NCBI GenBank assembly: GCA_963780715.1
Contig: CAWADK010000015.1
Span: 197,186 to 261,185, forward strand
Source of the DNA: JALORV01 sp963780715
Lineage (GTDB): Bacteria > Pseudomonadota > Gammaproteobacteria > Burkholderiales > Burkholderiaceae_F
Reading direction: 5' to 3'
Length of the DNA stretch: 64,000 bases
The position numbers and the translations under genes were made by a program. The notes under the pieces were generated by a model, which saw only the letters and a list, made by a program, of their open reading frames with translations, did not search any database and was not told the origin of the DNA. Below, in pieces: positions 45,406 through 53,351 of the stretch. Every line of letters starts with the position of its first letter. The stretch's first letter is position 1.

Positions 45406-46431
45406 ATGAGGTCGCCGCTCGATTCACGTAGATCCGGGCGAGCGTCGCTGCTGGCACGCTCGCTGGCCGGCCTTGGGCTGTGCTGTGCCCTGGTGGCGGG
45501 CAGTCCCGCGGCACACGCGATCGACCTTCAGGGCCACCGCGGCGCACGCGGCCTTGCGCCGGAGAACACGTTGACGGGCTTCAAGGCCGCACTCGACATT
45601 GGCGTCACCACGCTGGAAACCGATCTTGCGCTGACACGCGACCACGTTCTTGTGCTGTCGCACGAGCCGCGGCTGACGCCGGCCCTGGTGCGAGGGCCGG
45701 ACGGGTTGTGGTTGGCTACCGAAGGCGCGCCGTTCATCGATCTCGACTACGCTGACCTGGCGCGTTACGACGTCGGGCGCCTCAATCCGGCGCACAAGTA
45801 CGCCACGCAATGGCCGATGCAGAAGCCCGCGGACGGGGAGCGCATACCGACCCTTGCCGCGCTCTTCGCGCTGGCGCGCAACGCGCGTTCGCCGGGCGGT
45901 GCCCCCGTACGCTTCAACATTGAAACCAAGATCACGCCGGGCGCCGAAGTCCCGACGGCCGATGCCGCGACGTTTGCGCGGGCGGTCGTTACGGCCGTGC
46001 TCTCGGCCGGAATGGGCGACCGGGTGACCGTCCAATCGTTCGACTGGCGCACGTTGGTTGAAGTCAAAAGGCTCGCCCCGCAGATCGCGACGGTCTGCCT
46101 GACGATCGAGTCGAGCGGCATGAATACCGTGCGCCTCGGCGCCGATGGTGCCTCGCCGTGGCATGCGGGCCTCAAGGCTGCCGAGTATGGAAATTCGCTG
46201 GTGAGACTTGCCAAGGCAGCCGGGTGCTCGGCGTGGTCGCCATTCTGGCGCAATGTCACGGCAGAACTGGTTGCCGAAGCGCATGCGTTGGGACTGAAGG
46301 TCGTTCCCTGGACCGTCAACGAACCGGATGAGATCGCACGTCTGGCCGCGCTCGGGGTCGATGGCCTGATAACCGACTATCCGGACCGCGCGAAGCTTGT
46401 GCTGACCTCGCGCGGGTTCACCATCAACTGA
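45406..46431 (+). CDS. Glycerophosphodiester phosphodiesterase, exported
   Basis: Periplasmic GDPD that splits glycerophosphodiesters to glycerol-3-phosphate and alcohols. The best start is ATG 45406 (GGGAG ribosome site), giving 341 residues; the frame extends nine codons upstream from a TTG. A signal peptide runs to about residue 39 (LGLCCALVAGSPAAHA). The catalytic site is clear: HRGARGLAPENT, with HR-G-PENT, then TLETDLALTRDHVLVLSHE for the metal-binding E-x-D and the second His. The C-terminus has the usual WTVNEPDEI and GVDGLITDYPD. It follows the Usp-permease-Usp group. Confidence 0.93.
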   Translation: MRSPLDSRRSGRASLLARSLAGLGLCCALVAGSPAAHAIDLQGHRGARGLAPENTLTGFKAALDIGVTTLETDLALTRDHVLVLSHEPRLTPALVRGPDGLWLATEGAPFIDLDYADLARYDVGRLNPAHKYATQWPMQKPADGERIPTLAALFALARNARSPGGAPVRFNIETKITPGAEVPTADAATFARAVVTAVLSAGMGDRVTVQSFDWRTLVEVKRLAPQIATVCLTIESSGMNTVRLGADGASPWHAGLKAAEYGNSLVRLAKAAGCSAWSPFWRNVTAELVAEAHALGLKVVPWTVNEPDEIARLAALGVDGLITDYPDRAKLVLTSRGFTIN

Positions 46432-46442
46432 CAGGCGCGCGG

Positions 46443-46469
46443 TTGTCTCGCGGCCCGGGTCGGTATACT
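46443..46469 (+). promoter_or_regulatory. Possible sigma-70 promoter of pyrG
   Basis: TATACT at 46464-46469 with TTGTCT at 46443-46448 upstream; the spacer is 15 bases, short of the usual 17. The leader to the pyrG ATG would be about 48 bases. A weak call based on the good minus-10 element. Confidence 0.32.
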
Positions 46470-46523
46470 GCCGCTTTACCGGTAACGCCTGAACCCTGAC
46501 GCTAGCAGGGCAGCGCGCAGACG

Positions 46524-48197
46524 ATGACGAAATACGTGTTCGTTACCGGTGGCGTGGTCTCCTCCCTCGGCAAGGGGATCGCCGCCGCCTCGCTCGCCGC
46601 GATCCTCGAATCGCGCGGCCTCAAAGTCACCCTCATCAAGCTGGACCCCTACATCAATGTCGATCCCGGCACGATGTCGCCGTTCCAGCACGGCGAAGTG
46701 TTCGTGACCGAGGACGGCGCCGAGACCGATCTCGACCTCGGACATTACGAGCGCTTCATCTCCGCCAAGATGCGGAAGGTGAACAACTTCACGACCGGCC
46801 AGATCTACGAATCGGTCATCAAGAAGGAACGGCGCGGCGAGTATCTCGGCAAGACGGTGCAGGTGATCCCGCACGTCACCAACGAGATCCAGGAATTCAT
46901 CGAGCGCGGTGCGACGGCGGCCTGGGCCGGCAAGACCGATGTGGCGATCGTCGAGATCGGCGGCACGGTGGGCGACATCGAGTCGCTGCCGTTCGTCGAG
47001 GCGGCGCGCCAGATGAGCCTGCGGCTGGGCCGCGGCTCGTGCTGCTTCGTACACCTGACGCTGGTCCCGTTCATTCCGATGGCGGGCGAACTCAAGACCA
47101 AGCCGACCCAGCACAGCGTGCAGAAGCTGCGCGAGATCGGCATCTCGCCGGACGTGCTGCTGTGTCGCGCCGACCGGCCGATCCCTGACGAGGAGCGCGC
47201 CAAGATCTCGCTGTTTTCCAACGTGCCGAACAACGCCGTCATCTCCGTGTGGGACGCCGATTCGATCTACAAGGTCCCCTCGATGCTGCACAAGCAGGGC
47301 CTCGACGAGATCGTCTGCTTCACGCTCGGCATGCCGTCGCGGCCGGCCGACCTCACGGCCTGGGACAAGCTGGTCTATGCGCTGGAGCATCCGGAGCACG
47401 AGGTGAAGATCGGCATGGTCGGCAAATACGTCGATCTGTCGGATTCCTACAAGTCGCTGAACGAGGCGCTGCGCCACGCCGGGATCCATACGCGCACGAA
47501 GGTCGAAATCGAGTACGTCGATTCGGAAGCGCTCGAATCCGGCGCGAAGATCGACTTCTCGCGGCTCGATGCGATTCTGGTGCCGGGCGGCTTCGGCAAG
47601 CGCGGCACGGAAGGCAAGATGAAGGCGATCCAGTACGCGCGCGAGCACGGCGTGCCGTACCTGGGCATCTGCCTTGGCATGCAACTGGCGACGATCGAAT
47701 TTGCGCGCAATGTCTGCGGGCTGGCCGGTGCCAACTCGACCGAGTTCGATCCCGACACGCCGCATCCGGTCGTCGCGCTGATCACCGAGTGGATGGACCG
47801 CACCGGCCGCATCGAGCGGCGCGACGCATCGTCCGATCTGGGTGGCACGATGCGCCTCGGTGCGCAGAAGTGCCCGGTCGAGGCCGGCACGCTGGCGCAC
47901 AACATCTACGGCGCCGAGGTCAACGAGCGCCATCGACACCGCTACGAAGTGAACAACATCTACGTGCCGCAGCTCGAGGCCAAGGGGTACAAAGTCTCGG
48001 CGCGCACGCCGACCGAGAACCTGCCGGAGATCATGGAGTTGCCGTCCCATCCGTTCTTCATCGGCGTGCAGTTCCACCCCGAGTTCACCTCGACGCCACG
48101 CGGCGGGCATCCGCTGTTCAAGGCGTTCGTCGAAGCAGCGCTTGCACGCCGCGAACGCGCCGCCGCCGGGCCGGCGCTGGCGAAAGCGGCGGCATGA
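46524..48197 (+). CDS. pyrG: CTP synthase PyrG
   Basis: CTP synthase, 557 residues; it makes CTP from UTP with glutamine-derived ammonia. The N-terminal synthase domain (about 1-265) starts with the hallmark TKYVFVTGGVVSSLGKG (ATP loop) and has KLDPYINVDPGTMSP. The class I glutaminase domain (about 290-545) has the nucleophile Cys in GICLGMQL and the His-Glu pair in QFHPEFTS. All active-site elements are intact. It opens the conserved betaproteobacterial run pyrG-kdsA-DUF1330-eno-ftsB. Confidence 0.98.
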   Translation: MTKYVFVTGGVVSSLGKGIAAASLAAILESRGLKVTLIKLDPYINVDPGTMSPFQHGEVFVTEDGAETDLDLGHYERFISAKMRKVNNFTTGQIYESVIKKERRGEYLGKTVQVIPHVTNEIQEFIERGATAAWAGKTDVAIVEIGGTVGDIESLPFVEAARQMSLRLGRGSCCFVHLTLVPFIPMAGELKTKPTQHSVQKLREIGISPDVLLCRADRPIPDEERAKISLFSNVPNNAVISVWDADSIYKVPSMLHKQGLDEIVCFTLGMPSRPADLTAWDKLVYALEHPEHEVKIGMVGKYVDLSDSYKSLNEALRHAGIHTRTKVEIEYVDSEALESGAKIDFSRLDAILVPGGFGKRGTEGKMKAIQYAREHGVPYLGICLGMQLATIEFARNVCGLAGANSTEFDPDTPHPVVALITEWMDRTGRIERRDASSDLGGTMRLGAQKCPVEAGTLAHNIYGAEVNERHRHRYEVNNIYVPQLEAKGYKVSARTPTENLPEIMELPSHPFFIGVQFHPEFTSTPRGGHPLFKAFVEAALARRERAAAGPALAKAAA

Positions 48198-48386
48198 GCG
48201 CAGCGCCGGGCCGCCGCCGGCAAGTTCGCACCGCACCACGCGCCGCAGATGCCGTTGATCCCGCGCACGGCCCGTGCACGGCGCGCGTGGCAGGCTGCGC
48301 AGGCACAGCAGCACGCAGGAGCTGCTGTGAAATCCCTGCCGCGCCAAGGCGCTTGTCGCGCATCGCGCAGCGCGAAGGGCAGTCCG

Positions 48387-49241
48387 ATGAAGCTGGCCGG
48401 CTTCGACGTCGGGCTCGATCGGCCGTTGTTCCTGATCGCCGGGCCCTGCGTCATCGAGTCCGAGGCGATGGCGCTCGATACCGCCGGGCGCCTGCGGGAT
48501 CTCACACGCGAACTGGGCGTTCCGTTCATCTACAAGTCGAGCTTCGACAAGGCCAATCGCAGTTCTGGCAAGAGCTTTCGCGGCCTCGGCATCGACGAGG
48601 GGCTGCGCATCCTCGCGGAAGTGAAGAAGGCGGTCGGCGTGCCGGTGCTGACCGATGTGCACGACGATGACGAAATTGCGCCCGCGGCCGCCGTCGTCGA
48701 CGTGCTGCAGACCCCGGCCTTCCTGTGCCGCCAGACCGATTTCATCCGCGCGTGTGCGGTGAGCGGCAAGCCGGTGAACATCAAGAAGGGGCAGTTCCTC
48801 GCGCCCGGGGACATGAAGAACGTCATCGACAAGGCGCGCGACGCGGCGCGCGAGGCGGGGCTGTCGGAGGACCGTTTCCTCGCGTGCGAACGCGGTGTCT
48901 CGTTCGGCTACAACAACCTGGTTTCCGACATGCGTTCGCTTGCGATCATGCGGGACACGGGCGCGCCCGTCGTCTTCGACGCCACGCACTCGGTGCAGCT
49001 GCCGGGCGGGCAGGGCACGTCGAGTGGCGGGCAGCGCGAGTTCGTGCCGGTCCTGGCGCGCGCAGCGGTCGCTGTCGGAGTCGCGGGTCTGTTCATGGAG
49101 ACGCACCCGAACCCGGCCGAGGCGAAGAGCGACGGCCCCAATGCGGTGCCGCTCGACCGGATGCGCGAGCTGCTGGAAACGCTGCTCGAGCTTGACCGCG
49201 TCGTCAAGAAGCGCCGCTTCCTCGAGGCCGACTTTCACTGA
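48387..49241 (+). CDS. kdsA: 2-dehydro-3-deoxyphosphooctonate aldolase KdsA
   Basis: KDO-8-phosphate synthase of lipopolysaccharide biosynthesis, 284 residues from ATG 48387; a longer open frame upstream is not supported by homology. The DAHP-synthase-like fold is seen in FLIAGPCVIESE, FIYKSSFDKANRSS, TDVHDDDE, the NIKKGQFLAPGDM block, ERGVSFGYNNLVSDMR and DATHSVQLPGGQG. The Cys that marks metal-dependent KdsA (the CERG context) is present as FLACERGVSFGY; the residue after GPCV (Ile) is normal. The enzyme joins PEP with arabinose-5-phosphate. It lies 190 bases after pyrG. Confidence 0.96.
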   Translation: MKLAGFDVGLDRPLFLIAGPCVIESEAMALDTAGRLRDLTRELGVPFIYKSSFDKANRSSGKSFRGLGIDEGLRILAEVKKAVGVPVLTDVHDDDEIAPAAAVVDVLQTPAFLCRQTDFIRACAVSGKPVNIKKGQFLAPGDMKNVIDKARDAAREAGLSEDRFLACERGVSFGYNNLVSDMRSLAIMRDTGAPVVFDATHSVQLPGGQGTSSGGQREFVPVLARAAVAVGVAGLFMETHPNPAEAKSDGPNAVPLDRMRELLETLLELDRVVKKRRFLEADFH

Positions 49242-49255
49242 GCCGGGAGCACGAC

Positions 49256-49564
49256 ATGCCTGCTGCCTACGTCATTGTCGAAATGAAGATTTCCGATCCC
49301 GAGCGGTACAAGCAGTACATGGCTTCGGCGCCGGCGACCATTGCGGCAGCCGGCGGCGAGTACCTGGTGCGCGGAGGGCGGCACGAGGCGCTGGAAGGCG
49401 ACTGGCAGCCGGCCCGCGTGGCAATACTGAAGTTTCCGAGCTACGAAAAGGCCAAGGCCTGGTACGACGCAGGCGGCTACCCCACCGTGCGCACGAAGCG
49501 CGCCGGAGCGACCGAGTACTTCAACATGATCCTGGTTGAAGGCGTCGACGCGCCGGTCGGCTGA
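49256..49564 (+). CDS. DUF1330 domain protein
   Basis: A 102-residue ferredoxin-fold (dimeric alpha-beta barrel) protein. MPAAYVIVEMKISDPERYKQY at the start and the ending RAGATEYFNMILVEGV are standard DUF1330. It also shows the GGEYLVRGGRHEALEGDW block. The biochemical role of this family is unknown. Its place between kdsA and eno is conserved in many Burkholderiales; spacing is 14 bases after kdsA and 32 before eno, so it belongs to the operon. Confidence 0.93.
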   Translation: MPAAYVIVEMKISDPERYKQYMASAPATIAAAGGEYLVRGGRHEALEGDWQPARVAILKFPSYEKAKAWYDAGGYPTVRTKRAGATEYFNMILVEGVDAPVG

Positions 49565-49596
49565 ACCACTGCAGATTTTTCATCGAAGAACAGACC

Positions 49597-50880
49597 ATGT
49601 CCTCCATCGTTGACATCATCGGCCGCGAGATACTCGATTCGCGCGGCAACCCCACCGTCGAGTGCGACGTCCTGCTGGAGTCCGGCGTCATGGGTCGTGC
49701 GGCGGTTCCGTCCGGCGCCTCGACAGGCTCGCGCGAGGCCGTGGAGCTGCGCGATGGCGACAAGGGCCGCTATCTGGGCAGAGGTGTGCTCAAGGCCGTC
49801 GAGAACATCAACACCGAGATCTCCGAAGCCGTGATGGGGCTCGAGGCGAGCGAACAGGCATTCCTTGATCGGGCACTGATCGACCTCGACGGCACCGACA
49901 ACAAGATGCGGCTCGGTGCGAACGCCACGCTGGCGGTCTCGATGGCTGTCGCGAAAGCGGCAGCGGAGGAGGCCGGCCTGCCGCTCTACCGCTACTTCGG
50001 CGGCAGCGGCGCGATGTCGATGCCGGTGCCGATGATGAACGTCATCAACGGTGGAGCGCACGCCAACAACAATCTCGACTTGCAGGAATTCATGATCGTC
50101 CCCGTAGGCGCGCCGAGCTTCAGCGAGGCGGTCCGCTACGGCGCCGAGGTCTTCCATGCATTGAAGAAGCTGATCCACGACCAGGGCATGAGCACCGCGG
50201 TCGGCGACGAGGGCGGCTTCGCGCCCAACGTGAAGAACCACGAGGCGGCGATCCAGTTGATCCTGGCGGCGATCGACAAGGCCGGCTACGAGGCCGGCTC
50301 GCAGGTGGCGCTCGCGCTTGATTGCGCCGCCAGCGAGTTCTACAAGGACGGCAAGTACCGCCTCGCGGGCGAAGATCTCACACTCGATGCCGAGGGCTTC
50401 ACCAACCTGCTGGCGACCTGGTGTGACAAATACCCGATCGTGTCGATCGAGGACGGCATGCACGAGGGAGACTGGGCGGGGTGGGCACATCTCACGGGCA
50501 TGCTGGGCAAGAAGGTGCAACTGGTTGGCGACGATCTCTTTGTCACCAACACGCGCATCCTGCGCGAGGGCATTGCCAAGGGCATCGCCAACTCGATCCT
50601 CATCAAGATCAACCAGATCGGCACGTTGACCGAGACCTTCGCGGCGATCGAGATGGCCAAGCGTGCGGGTTACACGGCGGTTGTCAGCCACCGCTCGGGC
50701 GAGACCGAGGACGCGACGATCGCCGACATCGCGGTCGCTACCAACGCGCTGCAGATCAAGACCGGTTCTTTGAGCCGGTCGGACCGCATCGCGAAATACA
50801 ACCAGCTGCTGCGCATCGAGGAGGACCTGGGCGATGTCGCCAGCTACCCGGGTCGCGGCGCCTTTTACAACCTGCGCTGA
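49597..50880 (+). CDS. eno: Enolase
   Basis: Phosphopyruvate hydratase of glycolysis and an RNA degradosome partner, 427 residues. The family signatures are clear: GREILDSRGNPTVE at the N-terminus, GASTGSREA, the metal-binding Asp and Glu in ALDCAASEFYK and SIEDGMHEGDW. The catalytic Lys and the KINQIGTL segment follow, then the SHRSGETEDATIAD loop. The ATG at 49597 is standard. It is directly followed by ftsB, with three bases between, as in most beta- and gammaproteobacteria. Confidence 0.98.
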   Translation: MSSIVDIIGREILDSRGNPTVECDVLLESGVMGRAAVPSGASTGSREAVELRDGDKGRYLGRGVLKAVENINTEISEAVMGLEASEQAFLDRALIDLDGTDNKMRLGANATLAVSMAVAKAAAEEAGLPLYRYFGGSGAMSMPVPMMNVINGGAHANNNLDLQEFMIVPVGAPSFSEAVRYGAEVFHALKKLIHDQGMSTAVGDEGGFAPNVKNHEAAIQLILAAIDKAGYEAGSQVALALDCAASEFYKDGKYRLAGEDLTLDAEGFTNLLATWCDKYPIVSIEDGMHEGDWAGWAHLTGMLGKKVQLVGDDLFVTNTRILREGIAKGIANSILIKINQIGTLTETFAAIEMAKRAGYTAVVSHRSGETEDATIADIAVATNALQIKTGSLSRSDRIAKYNQLLRIEEDLGDVASYPGRGAFYNLR

Positions 50881-50883
50881 GCG

Positions 50884-51186
50884 ATGCGGATCCTGGCCGT
50901 GGTCATCGGCGTGCTGCTGCTGGCGATCCAGTATCCACTGTGGTTTGGCAAGGGCGGGTGGCTCCACGTCCATGAACTCGAGCGCCAGCTCGCCGCGCAG
51001 CGTGCGACCAACGCGGTGCTGGCCGCCCGCAATGCGGACGCGGCTGCAGAAGCGGCCAGCCTGCGCGAGGGCAATGAAGCCATCGCCGAGCGCGCGCGGC
51101 TTAAGCTGAACATGGTGCGCGACGGTGAGGTGCTCTTCCAGTTCGTCGGCACGCGTTCCGACCCTCCGGGCGCGCCGCCACGCTGA
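50884..51186 (+). CDS. ftsB: Cell division protein FtsB
   Basis: A 100-residue bitopic inner-membrane protein of the divisome that binds FtsL and FtsQ. It has the N-terminal helix RILAVVIGVLLLAIQYPLWF, with the family's QYPLWFGKGG motif, followed by a periplasmic coiled coil (about 30-75) and the short C-terminal segment that contacts FtsQ. It starts three bases after eno. The C-terminal proline-rich end is not conserved. Confidence 0.95.
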   Translation: MRILAVVIGVLLLAIQYPLWFGKGGWLHVHELERQLAAQRATNAVLAARNADAAAEAASLREGNEAIAERARLKLNMVRDGEVLFQFVGTRSDPPGAPPR

Positions 51187-51225
51187 GAGCTCGCGCGGCG
51201 GAATTTCCGGCGTGATGAGGGCGAC

Positions 51226-51248
51226 GGCCGGCGAAATCGGAGCCGGCC
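51226..51248 (+). terminator. Hairpin after ftsB
   Basis: GGCCGGC (51226-51232) and GCCGGCC (51242-51248) form a perfect 7-base stem with a 9-base loop; only CTT follows, so the U-run is weak. It lies 40 bases after the ftsB stop and 39 bases before the next gene, where it may separate the two units. Confidence 0.45.
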
Positions 51249-51286
51249 CTTAGCGATGCACAATTGAGGCGGTACGGAGGCCCAAG

Positions 51287-52600
51287 CTGAACTTACATCG
51301 ATTGCTGAAGCAGCGCGAGGAGCGCGGCGAGCCGCTTCGAATCGGGCTGATCGGTGCCGGCAAGTTCGGCTCGATGTTCCTGTCCCAGGTTCGCCATACG
51401 CCGGGCATGCGCATGGTTGCGATCGCGGACCTCAGCCCGGAGCGGGCGCGCGACGCCTTGCGCCGGGTCGGCTGGGCCGACACGGCCATCGCGTCCTTGC
51501 GGTTCTTCGAAGATGCGCGCCGCATGATCGAGGAGCCCGACGTCGACGTGCTCATCGATGCCACCGGCTCGCCGGGTGCAGGCATCGCGCACGTCCTGGC
51601 CTGCTGCGAGCATGGCAAGAACATCGTCATGGTCAATGTCGAGGCCGATGCGCTCGCGGGTCCATTGCTGGCGCGGCGGGCGCAGGAGGCGGGGATCGTC
51701 TATTCGCTTGCCTACGGGGACCAGCCCGCTCTGATCTGCGAGATGGTCGACTGGGCGCGTGCCTGCGGCTTCGAGGTTATCGCGGCGGGCAAGGGCACGA
51801 AATATCTTCCGGAGTATCACGCCTCCACGCCGGCGACGGTGTGGCAGTACTACGGGCTGACCGAGGACGACGCGCACCGCGGCGGACTCAATGCCCAGAT
51901 GTTCAACTCCTTCCTCGACGGAACGAAGAGCGCCATCGAAATGTGCGCGGTGGCGAATGCAACGGGGCTGAACGCGCCGGAAGGCCTGTCCTTCCCGCCG
52001 TGCGGCGTGGACGAGCTGCCCACGGTATTGCGACCGGTGAGTGAAGGCGGAGTCCTGCATCAGCGAGGTCAGGTGGAGGTGATCTCCAGCCTCAAGCGCG
52101 ATGGAAGTCCGGTGTTTCGTGATCTGCGCTGGGGCGTTTATGTCGTCTTCGCTGGAGGCAGCGAGTATGTGGAACGCTGCTTCAAGGAGTACGGGCTGGT
52201 GACTGATCCGAGCGGGCAGTACTCGGCACTCTACAAGCCGTTCCACCTGATCGGCCTCGAACTCGGCATCAGTGTCGCGAGCGTTGGGTTGCGTGGCGAA
52301 CCTACTGGAGCGCCGATCGGCTTCAACGCCGATGTCGTTGCCACAGCGAAACGGGATCTTGCCGCGGGTGAGACGCTCGACGGTGAGGGCGGTGCAACGG
52401 TCTACGGCCGGGTGATGCCTGCCGCCGAGTCTCTGCGGCTTGGAGGGCTGCCTTTGGGTCTGGCCCACCATGTCCGACTTCGCCAAGCGGTGGGCGCCGG
52501 ACAGACCGTACGTTGGAGCGACGTCGACATCGATCCCGACGAACCGGCCGCGGCGTTCCGTCGCGAAATGGAGCACGCCGAGTTCGGCGGTGAGGCCTAA
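51287..52600 (+). CDS. NAD(P)-binding dehydrogenase with SAF domain, probable CTG start
   Basis: A cytosolic oxidoreductase of about 437 residues. The N-terminal Rossmann fold reads RIGLIGAGKFGSMFLSQ and is related to homoserine dehydrogenase and Gfo/Idh/MocA proteins. The middle is a catalytic domain (YGDQPALICEMVDWARACGF, GKGTKYLPEYH). Residues about 345-425 form a SAF domain (ATAKRDLAAGETLDGEGG). The first ordinary start is TTG 51302, but upstream in frame are five more codons giving LNLHRLLKQREERG, similar to the N-terminus I recall for this family. They follow a perfect GGAGG six bases before the CTG at 51287. The substrate is unknown; sugar-acid or hydroxy-acid pathways are typical for this family. 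Confidence 0.83.
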   Translation: MNLHRLLKQREERGEPLRIGLIGAGKFGSMFLSQVRHTPGMRMVAIADLSPERARDALRRVGWADTAIASLRFFEDARRMIEEPDVDVLIDATGSPGAGIAHVLACCEHGKNIVMVNVEADALAGPLLARRAQEAGIVYSLAYGDQPALICEMVDWARACGFEVIAAGKGTKYLPEYHASTPATVWQYYGLTEDDAHRGGLNAQMFNSFLDGTKSAIEMCAVANATGLNAPEGLSFPPCGVDELPTVLRPVSEGGVLHQRGQVEVISSLKRDGSPVFRDLRWGVYVVFAGGSEYVERCFKEYGLVTDPSGQYSALYKPFHLIGLELGISVASVGLRGEPTGAPIGFNADVVATAKRDLAAGETLDGEGGATVYGRVMPAAESLRLGGLPLGLAHHVRLRQAVGAGQTVRWSDVDIDPDEPAAAFRREMEHAEFGGEA

Positions 52601-52670
52601 GCGCCGAACCATAGTCAATATCGGCTTGCGCGCGAACAGTGGCGACAGGGATGATCGATCGGCCCGTCGC

Positions 52671-53132
52671 ATGAAGTGGCTCGAGCTGCGCATTCCGCCG
52701 CTGGCACTGACCGTGGCTGTCGTCGCCGCCATGGTCGGCACGGCGCATTGGCTGCCGGGTTTGCGGTTCGCATGGTCCGGCTCCACGGCGGTGGCCAGCG
52801 TTGTTGCCGTCGTCGGGGCCTTGCTGGTGATCCTCGGCGTGTATGAATTCCGGCACGCCAGGACCACCGTCAACCCGCTCACGCCGGACAACGCCAGTCG
52901 CGTCGTGACGAGCGGCGTCTATCGCTTGAGCCGCAACCCGATGTACCTGGGAATGGCACTCCTGCTGCTGGCGTTGGCCCTGCATCAGTCGGACGCATTC
53001 TCGTTCGCATGGGTCGCCGGCTACGTCGCCTACCTGAACCGTTTCCAGATTCGACCGGAGGAGCGTGAGCTCAAGACCCTGTTCGGTGACGAATACCGGG
53101 CGTACACGAGGGCGGTGCGTCGATGGCTTTGA
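52671..53132 (+). CDS. Isoprenylcysteine methyltransferase-like (PEMT/ICMT family) membrane protein
   Basis: A 153-residue protein with three to four helices. The first helices cover about 8-65. The conserved methyltransferase segment GVYRLSRNPMYLGMALLLL follows, and the C-terminal end is EERELKTLFGDEYRAYTRAVRRW, typical of the ICMT/phospholipid methyltransferase (DUF1295-like) superfamily. Members methylate lipids or prenyl groups with SAM, but many small bacterial ones are uncharacterised. The ATG at 52671 is chosen because upstream sequence overlaps the preceding gene without family match. It is 70 bases after the dehydrogenase. Confidence 0.85.
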   Translation: MKWLELRIPPLALTVAVVAAMVGTAHWLPGLRFAWSGSTAVASVVAVVGALLVILGVYEFRHARTTVNPLTPDNASRVVTSGVYRLSRNPMYLGMALLLLALALHQSDAFSFAWVAGYVAYLNRFQIRPEERELKTLFGDEYRAYTRAVRRWL

Positions 53133-53351
53133 TGTCGCGGACGCCTCCCCGAGGCAGAGCGTCGGCGGCGCGGAGCCGTTTTTGGATCCCGGATCGCCGA
53201 CTCTCCTTGGTGGGCATCTCCCGCAGAATTGATGAAAGCCATGCCCGGATGCCGCCCGACGGACATGCTCCGTACTCGGTACCATTCTGACTAAAGCGCT
53301 GCGCCGACCCGCCGGCGCGGACACTCAACCGTCATCAAGCCAAGCGACAAC

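Noticed and set aside
46476..49238. Minus-strand open frame of 920 codons opposite pyrG and kdsA
   Set aside because: Shadow frame over two certain genes; no homologous content.
53163..53183. Short CGGC/GCCG stem followed by five T after the ICMT-like gene
   Set aside because: A four-base stem is too short to call a terminator with confidence.
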